The position numbers and the translations under genes were made by a program. This document shows, piece after piece, positions 21,934 through 32,138 of a stretch of DNA of 64,000 nt. Each line of letters starts with the position of its first letter. Positions within the stretch are counted from its first letter, which is position 1. The stretch is from NCBI RefSeq assembly GCF_963678635.1, contig NC_087071.1, positions 33,892,548 to 33,956,547 on the forward strand, read 5' to 3'. Source of the DNA: Symsagittifera roscoffensis (Eukaryota > Xenacoelomorpha > Acoela > Convolutidae). The notes under the pieces are model-generated. The model was not told the DNA's origin and did not search any database. It saw only the letters and a program-made list of their open reading frames with translations.

Positions 21934-23336
21934 TTATTCTTGGGGTATAATTTTTTCTGTCATTTTTCTATTTTTTCCTTCTTTTTGATGTATATTTTGA
22001 CCTAGCTTTTTTGTGTTGTTTTTCGTTGTAGTTGATTTTTTATTTTGGTTTTCGAGGCGAATGTCATGTTGTTCTTTTGTTTCATTTTCCGAATGTGGGT
22101 TATTTTGAATAACTTTTAAACCTGTGAAAGAATATAAATGAGTTAGTTCGCGTAGTGCGTATTCTTTTGGGTAATAAGGTAATAGATTGTTTCGATGTTG
22201 AACAATTTCTTTTTGGTCTGAGTCGGTGATTTTATATGTTACGTCAGTGGGTTTGGCAATTATTTGGTATGGTCCTTTACGAAGGGGTTGTAAGTTTTTT
22301 GAAATTCCTTTTTGAGTGTTAAAATTAGGTATTAAAACAAATGTTCCAATTTTCAAATCGGAGGCTGGTGTAAAGCGTGAATTTATTTGTTCATTAATGT
22401 TTTGCCTTTGTAACAACTTTTTTGTTACTTTTTGGTAAATTTCATTGTGTTTTTTATCTCTATTTAAAATCCATTCGGTGTGTGTACCGGAGGCTAATTT
22501 AAGAATTTGTGGGTGATGAAAATGATCTTCATCATGTGTGTGTAAAGGTAGGTTATAACAAATTGAGTCTTTATTCGGTTGACAATGACTTTGTGCATTT
22601 TTATGAGAGTTTGCTGTAAACATAATTGGTTTACGGGCTTTTGATTAAAAACCCTTTCATATGGTGACATTCCTAGAGTTGTCGTAATTTGTGAATTATA
22701 TGCTAAGGGAAATAATTTTACATCTGCTGACCATTCGGTGTATTTTGTATCATTTCCATTGATGATACAACTAAGATATTCTTGTAGTGAACGGTTCATA
22801 CCTTCGACTAAGCCGTTTGTCCAAGGTGCATGAGATGTACGTGGTTTGTGTTTAATGTTATATAAATGACATAATGTGATGATTTCATTATTTATGAATT
22901 CTGTACCGTTGTCTGTAACTAAAATTTCGGGTAATCCGAACTTGGCTATCCAGTGTTCATAAAGTGTTGTGTAAGCATAATAAGTGTTACAATGTGGTAC
23001 TGGGTTAAGTGCTACATAATGTGTAAATGCGTCAACAATTACCATAATTTAGGAGTTTCCTTCAGATGATGGTGAAATTGGTCCTTTTGTATCGAATGAG
23101 ATACGATGGTTAAAGTATAAACTTTGTCCTTTAAAATCTTGTTTTTGTGCTATTTGTTTTTGATTTGGATAAGGTTTATTTAGCTGACATACTATACAAT
23201 CATTGCATAGTACTTTTATCCAAATTGGTGCATTTGGGAAATAGAAATTTTGTATAAAATTTGAATATGTTTTCTCTGATCCAGAGTGTCCTTTAATGTT
23301 TTGTGTATGTGAAATGTTAAAAGCTATGAGAATCAT
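21934..23336 (-). pseudogene. pol: Integrase region, copy 1 (split by stop and frameshift)
   Basis: Three pieces. The zinc-binding N-terminus (23,336-23,049) has the HHCC pattern ending CNDCIVC. The catalytic core (23,045-22,494) has D in VDAFTHY, D in TDNGTEF and E in GLVEGMNRS, the D,D,E triad. The C-terminus (22,623-21,934) has a GPY-type motif LRKGPYQI, common in Ty3/gypsy integrases. The first two pieces are separated by a single in-frame stop (TAA near 23,048) and the third by a frameshift near 22,620. Enzyme of provirus insertion, non-functional in this copy. Confidence 0.9.
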
Positions 23337-23380
23337 ACTTAAAGGGAGACAGGGAACTGTAGATTCATTTAATTTGTATT

Positions 23381-24592
23381 CTAGAAGGTCTGTGTTTTCA
23401 TTAATTGTTGTATTATTAAATTTTGAAAATATCGGAGGAGTGTTTCATTTCCTAAAATTGTGGTATCTGCCTTTACGGGTTTAGTTTTGTATTTGTGCCA
23501 TGATTTTAGTTGTCTAATTACTGGGTCAAGATTTTGATATTGTTTCAAGGTATTAATTGTAATTTTATCTGTTGGGGGGAGAAAAATGTTTTCAATTTCT
23601 AATTTAGATAAAGGAATTGTATCAAGTGGGTCATGGAGGTCAAAAACTTGATTTATTGTGTATTTTAAATCATTTGTTTGTGGTTCTGATAATTTTATTT
23701 TATCAGTTAGATTTTCTTTTTCAATTAACGGAAAAAGGTCTTTTTTATGCGAGTGTTGTTTTATTCTTTTTTGTTGGGTGTTATTTTTTATCCATTGTGA
23801 GTATGGAATTGGTTTGAAAGTTGATGTTCCAAGTAGATCAACTTCGTAGTGGTTATTTTGGCAATCTAAGTAAAGTGGAAAGTGTTGTAGGTTATTTATC
23901 TGTGACTGTTCAATGTCAGTTTTTACTGCACATTTGCAATCTAGTCGGGGTGATGTTTCGTTTTCTGCAAGGTAAAATTTTATATTTTTGGGTATTTCAA
24001 CTGTGGTTTTTCGTGTAAGTAACTCAGGTGGTGTATTTCGACTTAATGTATCTGGTAATGCAAGATTCTTTCCTGCTGTCCAAACTATATGTAAGATGGG
24101 GAATTTCATTAGAATTAATTGAAATCTATAAACTCGGTGATTTGGGTTTGACTTTTGTGTAAAGAGAAAAATGATTGGTTTGTGATCTGTGAATAGAACT
24201 TTTGGATGTTTTGATCCAAGTATCAGAAATTCATATTCTGTAAGTGTATAAATTATAGCTGTACATTCTCTCATTAAAGTTGAGAGTCGTAGCTCTGCTT
24301 GAGTGAATAATCGAGACTTTGCTGATATAAGGTTCATTTTATTTGTACCATTGTGTGATTGTAATAATGCTGCGCCGATGCCAAAATTTGAAGCATTGCA
24401 CATTGCATAGAATGGTTGATTTGGATCTGGAATTGTATTTGAAATTTGTTCAGTCAGAAGTTTTTTAATTTCTTCAAATCGTGTTTGATGTTCTGTATTC
24501 CATTCAAAATTATTTTGTTGTCTAAGGATATTATAGAATGGTCTTAAATATAATTGCATTTTATAAACGTATTTGCTTAAAAAATTAAACAT
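23381..24592 (-). pseudogene. pol: RNase H and connection, copy 1
   Basis: Continues the RT frame after one nonsense codon. Carries the RNase H start FYAMCNASNFGIGAALL, in which the first catalytic Asp has changed to Asn (copy 2 has Asp), then ELRLSTLMRECTAI and VLFTDHKPIIFLF, and a linker toward integrase (SRNTPPELLTRK). A frameshift near 23,400-23,430 separates it from the integrase zinc domain. The Asp-to-Asn change alone should disable RNase H. Confidence 0.9.
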
Positions 24593-24685
24593 TCGAAGGA
24601 ATTCTTGGATTTTCTTTTTGTTTGTTGGTGGTTGAAATTTTTGAATAGCATCAATGCGTGATTTTAATGGAGTTATTGTCTTTCT

Positions 24686-25861
24686 TTATATATTATGTCC
24701 TAAAAATTTAACTCGTGTTAAAAAGAAGTGTGACTTATCGGGGGCGGCCTTCAGATTTTCGTTCTGAAGTATTTTGTGAGAGTGTTCTAAAACTGTAAAC
24801 ATTTCTGCTTTTGTCTGTGATTGCATAAAAACATCGTCTAAATAGGTGATTGTGTTTTTCTTGAGTATTAGTGGTCTAAAAATTTTGCTCATAAAAGCTG
24901 AAAATGCTGCTGGTCCTATGGATATTCCATAGAATAGGCGGTTGAATTCATATTGTTGATTTCCAGTAACAAATTGTGTTAAACGTCGTGATTGTTCATC
25001 TAGTGGCATTTGATTGTATGCACTATTCATATCTGCGGTTGTAAAGAATTTTCCGTTTATTTTTGTTAAAATAACTTGTATTGGTTCAATAGGCCAATTG
25101 CATTTTGATTCGTCTATTAGTGAATTAAGGTATCTAGCGTCTAAAACAATTTTTAATGATTCTCGTTTTGCTAAGATGATAACAGGGTTAATAAATGTGT
25201 TACCTTTTGGTTGTTCTTCTTTGTTTACCGGTGAGATAATTTTGTATTGCTCTAAAATATCGAGTAATCTGTTCACTTTATCGTGTAAATGAATTGGTAC
25301 TTTACTTGCTCTTTGTTTTTTGAAAACTGCGTCAGGTTTTAACGGGAGATGTAGTGATGAGCTGATTTTGCCAACATCAAATTTGGATGTTGCATAGACT
25401 GATGAATATTTAATTAGCTGTTTGGCTAGTTTTTCAAATTCGTCTTGTGTTATTTGTGAACGTTGGAAGTTAAACATTGTTAAAAATTTCTGTTGATCCT
25501 CTGTATAGTTATTTATGTTGAATGTAGGTTTGAAATATGGGGTTTTTCTAAAATAATCTGTGTTTCTTTTTTCATTACTTATTATATTATTTATGGATAG
25601 TTCTTCGTTAAGGATTGTGGTTTGACAAATATCTAATAATTGGAGTATATTATTTACGCGGTATGCTTTTTCATGCATTGGTGATATTGTAGCGTTGGTT
25701 TCGCAATATCCTAAAAATCCTAAGGGTAATGTTACTTGATACGGTGTATTATTATATACATGTAACGAAATGATGTCTGAATTCGTATTTTTTAAATATT
25801 TTATGGATGAAATTGTGATTTTGAAAAACTTATGGATAGGTTTGAATTCAAAGTCTGACAT
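24686..25861 (-). pseudogene. pol: Reverse transcriptase domain, copy 1 (ends at nonsense codon)
   Basis: 391 codons including the Ty3/gypsy-type RT core: FTTADMNSAYNQMPL (motif A Asp), LFYGISIGPAAFSAFM (motif B), and YLDDVF (catalytic Asp pair). It terminates at a TAA (24,688-24,686) where copy 2 has GAA, and the frame continues into RNase H. Joined to protease and Gag in the ancestor, as copy 2's single frame shows. Confidence 0.92.
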
Positions 25862-26025
25862 AAAGAGTTGTTGTTTATTTTGATTTTTATCATATTGGTG
25901 AACTTGTTTTATTGAAAAATTATATATGTTTCCTGATAGTGGTTTCAGGTGTTTCCGTTGTTGGTTATAAATTGGATAAAATTTTGAAAAGAATGGTGGT
26001 TGTTTATTTAATCTTTGAAAAAATG

Positions 26026-26616
26026 TTAGGGCTGTGTTTTTTGTTTTTGTGTACTTATCTTGATTAGTATTTTACTATTCAAGATGTTGATTGTTGGTAT
26101 ATATTTAGAGATAAATGGTATTCCAATCATATTGTGTTTAATATCAGTGATATGAAATATTTGTTTAAATGGCTTGTTTAAAATTTTATTTTGCTCCATT
26201 GTTCTTGTGGGGAGAAAAAATAATTGAACTTTTCCATAGTTTACTAATGTTGATCCTTGTGCTGTTGCTAGTTTACTGGAGGTTGCAAGAGGCGTTAATT
26301 TTGGGTGTAATGTTTTGATTTCATTCCATGTGGGAATGTTAATTATGTTTGATTCTGCTCCTGAATCAATTAAAAAATCAATTTCAAGATCTGGTGGTTG
26401 AAATTCTTTGTTTCTTGGACTTTCTAAAAGAAATGGTATTGTCCAAATTTTTTCTTTGCGTTGTTCTTTTTGTACATTTTGGTAGATGTGATTTGTATTC
26501 AAGCATTTTGTTTTGTCATTTTCAATGGGTTTATTTACAGTGTTAATTTCGTTAGTTTCATGTGCCATTTGTGTAGTATGGATGGGTTCAATATAATAAT
26601 TGTGAAGGAGTTCCAA
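26026..26616 (-). pseudogene. pol: Aspartic protease region, copy 1
   Basis: Retropepsin active-site motif LIDSGAESNII, followed by a typical beta-rich fold region ending NMIGIPFISKYIP. Cut on the Gag side by a CAA-to-TAA stop near 26,617 and on the RT side by a frameshift near 26,050. It would process the Gag-Pol polyprotein. Confidence 0.88.
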
Positions 26617-26753
26617 TTAATTTTCATATATATGTGATGAAAAAGGTTGTTCATATATAATAGGTTCGTAGTCAATTTCGACTGCTATCATATTTATGGA
26701 GATAGTGTTTTCTGTATCACTTTCTGTGTCTGATGATCCACAGTTTATTTGAT

Positions 26754-28914
26754 TTAGTTGTAGTTCGTTATTTCCTGTGCCGTCAATACCTGGGGGGTCT
26801 GATGTTGTTTCTTCATTTGATTGTACTTGATTAATATGTCTTGGATGTTTGGGTGTACTACTTCTGTAGCGATGTTTAGAATTATTATAATGGTTGTTAT
26901 TTCTATGTGGTGATTGAGAATAATTTCTATATCGATTATTATAACTTGAATGTCGATTTTGTGAATTGTTTCGTGATCTGTTTTGATAATTATCGTTTGA
27001 TCTGTGATAGTTTGATCTGTTATATGAGTTATTTCTTGATCGATTGTTCGGGTAATTCTGATTTCGGTTGTTCGAATAACTTCTATTTCGATTATTTGAA
27101 TAGTTTCTATTTCTATTATATGATGAGTTTCGTGATTAATTGTTTGGATAGTATTTATTTCTTGTGTTTGATTGGGAATTGGATCTAAAAACAAATTGTG
27201 TTGTATTTGAATTTGATCTGGAGTAGTTATTTCGACTATTGGGTTGATTATAATGATTTTGTGAAGAATTCTGTGCATTTCTTCGTTCTGGTGATCTTCC
27301 TCTATAACTTGAGTTATATGGTGATTGATTTCTCGTGTAATTGGTGTTGTTCGGAAGTGGTTTTCCTGAACTGTTGTTGCTGTATACATTTTTGTTTGGT
27401 AGATTTTGATCTTTCTTCATGTATTGATAGAATGATTTATTTGGTTCTTTATATTTTTGAGGTTTGTTTTTGTCTACATTCAGAAATACTATGTCCGTAT
27501 CGTCGGCAATAATTACACCATTTTTTGAAAAAATGGTTTGCCTTTAAAGTTTGGATGTTTTTCTTAAATATTTAGTATTTCAGTGAATTTTTCAACGAGG
27601 TCTGTATCTGATTCCTGTATGTTAATGATATTTGTGGTGTTTGTTTCGATTCGATTAACATATTGTAATTTCAGATTTTCTGTTTCTTCAAGTTTCATTG
27701 TGATTTCCGCTTGCTCTAGTTTGTCTACTAGTTTTCGAAAATCTAAATCGGGTTCTCGAATTGAGGAAGGATGAGATGCTCTCTTTTTTATTGCTATTTT
27801 CCTTAATTGAGGCGTTAAGGTCATCATTAAAATTTCTGTCATTTTTGTGTTTTTGTAATCGTGTGTATTTAATGAATATGCTTTTCGAACTAGTGTTTCG
27901 ATACGTACTGCTAATTGTTTGATGGTTTCATTTGGTAATCTACGAATTTCATTACATAAAACTCTTTGGTGTTGTTTATTTCTTTCGGAGTCAAACATTT
28001 TTGAAAATTCTTGTGTAAATCTTTTCCAATTTGATTTTATTTCTATTGGCAATACTGAAAACCATTTTTGGGCTGCGCCATCTAAGGTTGTTTGTATCAA
28101 CGCTGTGCGTCGATGTATTCAATTTTGATGTAGTGGTGTATTAATTGGTTCAGGTCCTATATTTAAATGTAAATTTGCTGTTACTGCATTTAAAAAATCT
28201 TCTACTGAATATTCAGGGTCTGTTCCTGTGAATACCATTAATGGTTTGTTTGATGTTATTGATGATCCACCCATAAGGTATGGATTCATTGTCATTTGTA
28301 GTGATTCTGCGGCATTTGGCATTTGTGAAAAATTTGAAAGTTGATTTTTTGTTATTTCGTGTTGTTGAAGGTAATATGGGAGTGGTATTTCATTTTGCAT
28401 TTGAGTTGGTTGATACGAGTGTGTGATCATTGGGTTTTGTGGCTGAATTGGTTGAAAAGGTTGTGTATTAGTTGGGTTTTGCAGTTGTATTGGTTGTTGA
28501 TTTTGTGTATCTGTTGGATGTGGAGAAAAAATTCTATGATATGTAAATGGTTTTTGCACTCCTTGTCCGCGATATTCTTGAGTATATGGTGCAAAAATAT
28601 CTGGTTGTAAATAATCATCATCAGAGGATAAGTAATCCGTTTGAGGAGGTGCTTTTTTATTTTTAGTTTGTTGAAAGAATGGGTAATTTTCACTGTGGAG
28701 GATGTGAATTAGTTTGAAAATTTACTGAGTTGGTTGTTGTCATTGGGTTATCCCAATATCGAGATCTTACATGATTATTATTAGTTTTTCGTGGGGGATA
28801 ATTTGTTTTTGATGAATGTGCGTAATTATAATTGTGTTCTGCAAAAGTGTTTCTTGTGAACGTTCTTTGTGTTTTTGACGGTACTGTCATAGGTCTATAT
28901 GTTTGATAATCCAT
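26754..28914 (-). pseudogene. gag: Gag capsid and nucleocapsid region, copy 1 (several frameshifts)
   Basis: Pieces in different frames: 28,914-28,690, 28,559-28,119, 28,100-27,564 and 27,420-26,754. The third holds a retrotransposon Gag domain (AAQKWFSVLPIEIKSNW... FSKMF, then a coiled LEETENLKLQY segment). The last is an Asn/Arg/Ser-rich RNA-binding-like tail with many RN, NYS and SRS repeats. A poly-A/T indel near 27,530 destroys the frame at the zinc knuckle, and copy 1 also lacks part of it. In copy 2 the same region is open and carries the CCHC knuckle. Confidence 0.82.
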
Positions 28915-28942
28915 ATGTGAATATTTTGGAGCAACCGAAGGT

Positions 28943-30036
28943 TTAACGGTTGATTGTAACGGTTAATTGTGCTAGTGAAGTGTTTGTATTTTTTGGTGTT
29001 GTTAAATTTGGACGTATCGGTGAAATACTTTGTTGTGTAGTTGTTGTTGTTTGGACGATTTCTTCATTTATGAAGTGTGATGGTGTTTGAATATCTTGTT
29101 GTGTAAGATTCCTAGTTCCATTAAGGTTTTCATTGTGTATGACGGTTGAATTTAAACTGTTATTTCGCGTATCAGGTAAAAATGTATTGTAGTTTAATGG
29201 TGTTGCATCAATGGTTAATGGTACTACTCTTACATAATCTCTTTGATAAGATATTGTACTTATTGCTTGACTTGAGATTGATTGTGGGATGTTTATAAAT
29301 GCATGATGAGACCATTCGGGGTCCCAAACGTAGTCTGACTGTTCTGTGATGGCGGTATCATTGTTTGAATTTTGAGGTCTGAAATTTTTTCTTGCTTGTG
29401 AAATTAAATCTATATTATGTGTGAAATAATCTATTGTAAACCATGCCAAAATTTTTTGTAAGTCATGTTTTGTATGTTGTGAGACTTCGTCTTTAGTGAA
29501 ATTTTCTTTATTTATATGTAGGAAAGTTGAAAATAGTGTGATTTCATGTCGTACTTTTGTATGTTTGGATGTCTCAGTTGGTGAGATATTTGGAATTTCT
29601 GTTTTTCTAATATTGAAATATAACTATATATTATTGCAAAAACTTCGTTAGTAAATATGGATTTTGCTCTTTGTAAGTTATGATATTGTACGCTTTTAAT
29701 ATATTCTAAGAATACTTTTGAAAATTCTAAGTCAAGATTGTCTGTTTGAATTACATATTTGCGGTGATTCGGATTTGGTGTACTGAATTCTATGGTGTAG
29801 ATTTCGTATTGTTGTGTTAAAATACATATATCTTTCAGATAATGTTCTATAATTTGCCTTTTAATTTTTACATCTGGGAATTTTGTTTTGCATGGGCTGA
29901 TTCCGGGTTCAAACAAATTTAGGAGTAAATTCTTGCAAAAGTCATGCTGTCTTCTATTGTCGGGTGTATCTACGAGGAAGGGGTAAATATCGTCGTCATC
30001 TGGACTATCGTCACTTTGAGTGTGGCTGTGGCTCAT
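28943..30036 (-). pseudogene. gag: Gag N-terminal region, copy 1 (two pieces)
   Basis: The ATG at 30,036 opens a 174-codon piece (MSHSHTQSDDSPDDDD, then a helix-rich region) that ends at 29,512. A one-base shift away, the frame is open again from about 29,530 through 28,943 and leads toward the capsid part. In copy 2 the equivalent frame runs unbroken into the sequence around MDYQTYRPM and beyond the window edge, so Gag starts upstream of that Met. This is the reason for choosing 30,036 as the Gag start. Confidence 0.65.
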
Positions 30037-30424
30037 TTTTTCGTTTAATGACTGTTAATATATAACTATCGATGTGTCTAATTGGTTGATTCCAATTATA
30101 CAAGTGAACTGGTTTATGTTTATATTGCTTTTTTATTCTTCTTTTTCCTCTTTTTGATGAATTTGAAGTTGTTTCTGAGTCGGAAAAATATAATTGATCG
30201 TGAATGGGACAATTTTTATCAATTGATTCTTTTAATTTATAAAGTTCATCTAAATTGCTGGCTTCTGATTCTGAAAATGCGTTTCTATTTTTTGAAAATC
30301 TTTTTCGTGTGATTTGTCTTTGTTTGTTTATTATTTTTCTTTTTATTGGTAGTCGTTTTGTTCTAATATATCCAACTGTTTGTGTATGAGGTGTGATTAC
30401 AAGATCGTGCTTTTGGTATCTATT
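30011..30424 (-). CDS. Basic ORF without ATG overlapping the gag start
   Basis: Open for 137 codons between a TGA (30,427-30,425) and a TGA at 30,013-30,011, overlapping the Gag ATG by 26 nt in another frame. Two strongly basic clusters (RQITRKRFSKNR and SKRGKRRIKKQYKHK) flank an acidic/Ser stretch (NAFSESEASNLDELYKLKES, FSDSETTSNSS). No Met is present, so if expressed it is a spliced exon or uses a non-AUG start. Arg/Lys clusters of this kind occur in retroviral RNA-binding regulators, but no homology was recognised. It could instead be an N-terminal Gag extension displaced by an indel. The matching part of copy 2 lies outside the window. Confidence 0.4.
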   Translation of the reverse strand, partial: NRYQKHDLVITPHTQTVGYIRTKRLPIKRKIINKQRQITRKRFSKNRNAFSESEASNLDELYKLKESIDKNCPIHDQLYFSDSETTSNSSKRGKRRIKKQYKHKPVHLYNWNQPIRHIDSYILTVIKRKNEPQPHSK

Positions 30425-31704
30425 TCACAGTTGTGTAAAACGATTGTTTGTTTATTTCCTAGATTTTTGAATGACATAAGGTTTAGGATGAGGGATGCTA
30501 AAAGTTGTTAGATGATTTCTACTTTCTTAAACTGTTAGTCCTTACGATTTTTTGGTTAGCTTAACCTGGGTCTATTTGTTCAGGGTTGGAGAGAAAAGTA
30601 TATCGATTCCGAAGAATGATTTTTTACTTTCTCGTGGCTAGTATAAGCTAAGGTGTTAACTTACTTTATCTTACTTAGGGGTAGTGATTGTGTTCAAGGG
30701 TTGGAGAATAGTAAATCGATCCACAAGGTTCAGGTATAATTAGAACGCAAGTAGTTCGTTAGATACTATTTTAAACTTACTAAGTCTAAGATTTATCCTG
30801 GGTCTGGTAAGAGGAGGGTTCAAGTGAAGGATGAATAACCGAAGTTCTTCACTGTTTATCCTAATTTGAATGGTTAGTTTTGTTGAAAAATTTCTATTAG
30901 TCTTGGGTTTTTTGGAAGGGTTGGATAGTGAATCGACGTTTGAGGTCGTTATACACTTGGTAAGTGGGTGGGGGGAACAAAATTGTTCTTTTTGATCCAA
31001 GAATAGGCCTTGATGATCAAGTTTTAAATTTAGTGAAATAGAAAATTAATTTAGATCCAAGGATAAGCCTTGATGATCTGATTTTAAAATTAAGTGAATT
31101 TAAGTTTAAAATAGTTTAAATTTGTTTAAGAAAAATATTTAGTGTTTTAATTATATTAGTGAGCTTATGATTGCTGTTATGTTTAGGTGATGAAGCTGGT
31201 ACAACTGATGATTTTATGATTACTAACAATTTATTGTCATGCTACTAATTTTTGTTTTAATTTTCAATAAATATTTTCCAAACATGTTTTATATAAAACT
31301 GCAGAATTTAGGAAAACTATCTGAGATCTTTTTATCAATTGTTATTGTATATTAATAATTTTGTTTAGCGCCTGAAATGATCATGAATATAGACTTCAAG
31401 ATTTTATGTTTGCAAATGAAAATCTAAATTCATTGCTAATAAAATTCTAAATATAAAAGTTTGTGTTGGCTTTTGCCGTACTATCATATAACTATATGGT
31501 AAGTTTCTACTTTGGCGTATGTCGTCTCTGGTTTGAGGTCTTCTTACGATTCCGGGTAGTTCTGTTATCGTTCGGAATATTGGCTCTGATCTATTGAGTC
31601 GTAGAGACATTTCGATTAAATTATCGTCGTATAACATTTTGAAAATGTTTTGTCTAAATTCTTATCTATTTTTGGTTAATTCTAAGCTATTAAGGTCTTG
31701 TTCG
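30425..31704 (-). other. Long 5' leader with repeats (copy 1)
   Basis: About 1.3 kb between the primer-binding site and the basic ORF, without a credible gene. It holds a 60-bp-spaced direct repeat starting GATCCAAGAATAGGCCTTG (30,994) and GATCCAAGGATAAGCCTTG (31,054), and three degenerate copies of a GGGTTGGA...AATCGA motif at about 30,583, 30,698 and 30,918. Plausible roles are RNA packaging or dimerisation or factor binding, as in other long-leader retroelements. Confidence 0.45.
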
Positions 31705-31722
31705 AGACTTATGGTCGCACCA
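31705..31722 (-). promoter_or_regulatory. Candidate tRNA primer-binding site
   Basis: Two bases inside the 5' LTR the sense strand reads TGGTGCGACCATAAGTCT. Primer-binding sites begin with TGG, the complement of tRNA CCA, at this offset. The tRNA could not be named from memory. Confidence 0.7.
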
Positions 31723-31724
31723 GA

Positions 31725-32134
31725 TGAGTTAGAACCGATGTGGTTAACTCATAGAGTAATTTCGGATAGGGTACACTGTCTGCTCGTCACGCTATCTTAT
31801 TTTCGGCCGGATAGATTCGTGCAACTTCTTTGTCTAATACCGATCCTAATCTTACTCTTATACTATCTAGTCTCAGGGTGTTTAACTAGTCTCTGCTAGG
31901 CTCAATAGATCTAGGGTATACTGGTTTATTGCGGCTGCTGAAGTTCTCTTGGAGAGGCAACTAAGTTCTAAGTTAAATTCAAATCTCTCTGGTGCTGAAA
32001 TTACAAGTAATTTCAGCACTTACAAATAAGAGGGTTGTTAGTTAGATGGATCATGATTGGTTAATATTAAATACTTTACAGTGGTAAAATATCTAATTTA
32101 TCAAATCATAAAATATAGTTTAGATCAGGTTCCA
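31725..32134 (-). repeat. 5' LTR of retroelement copy 1
   Basis: 410 bp, TG...CA, the same length as the 3' LTR, differing by four substitutions by eye. Contains AATAAA on the sense strand (31,930-31,925) and the perfect 28-bp inverted repeat at 31,992-32,019. The GTGT duplication follows at 32,135. Confidence 0.95.
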
Positions 32135-32138
32135 GTGT

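Larger units (their letters stand above)
13260..32134 (-). mobile_element. Giant env-bearing Ty3/gypsy-like LTR retroelement, copy 1 (18,875 bp)
   Basis: Bounded by two 410-bp LTRs beginning TGAGTTAG and ending GGTTCCA, flanked by the 4-bp target duplication GTGT (13,256-13,259 and 32,135-32,138). Sense order on the minus strand: 5' LTR, primer-binding site, 1.3-kb leader, basic ATG-less ORF, gag, protease, RT, RNase H, integrase, two small membrane ORFs, Pro-rich ORF, env, large unknown ORF, intron, 3' region, 3' LTR. The LTRs differ at four positions by eye, so insertion was fairly recent, yet gag, pol and env carry several stops and frameshifts. Copy 2 at 48,248 onward is colinear. Confidence 0.95.

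Noticed and set aside
26907-27512. Tyr/Phe/Cys-rich frames on the plus strand in the Gag region
   Set aside because: They are the antisense shadow of the Asn/Arg/Ser-rich Gag tail, and the same shadow appears at 61,872-62,504 in copy 2.
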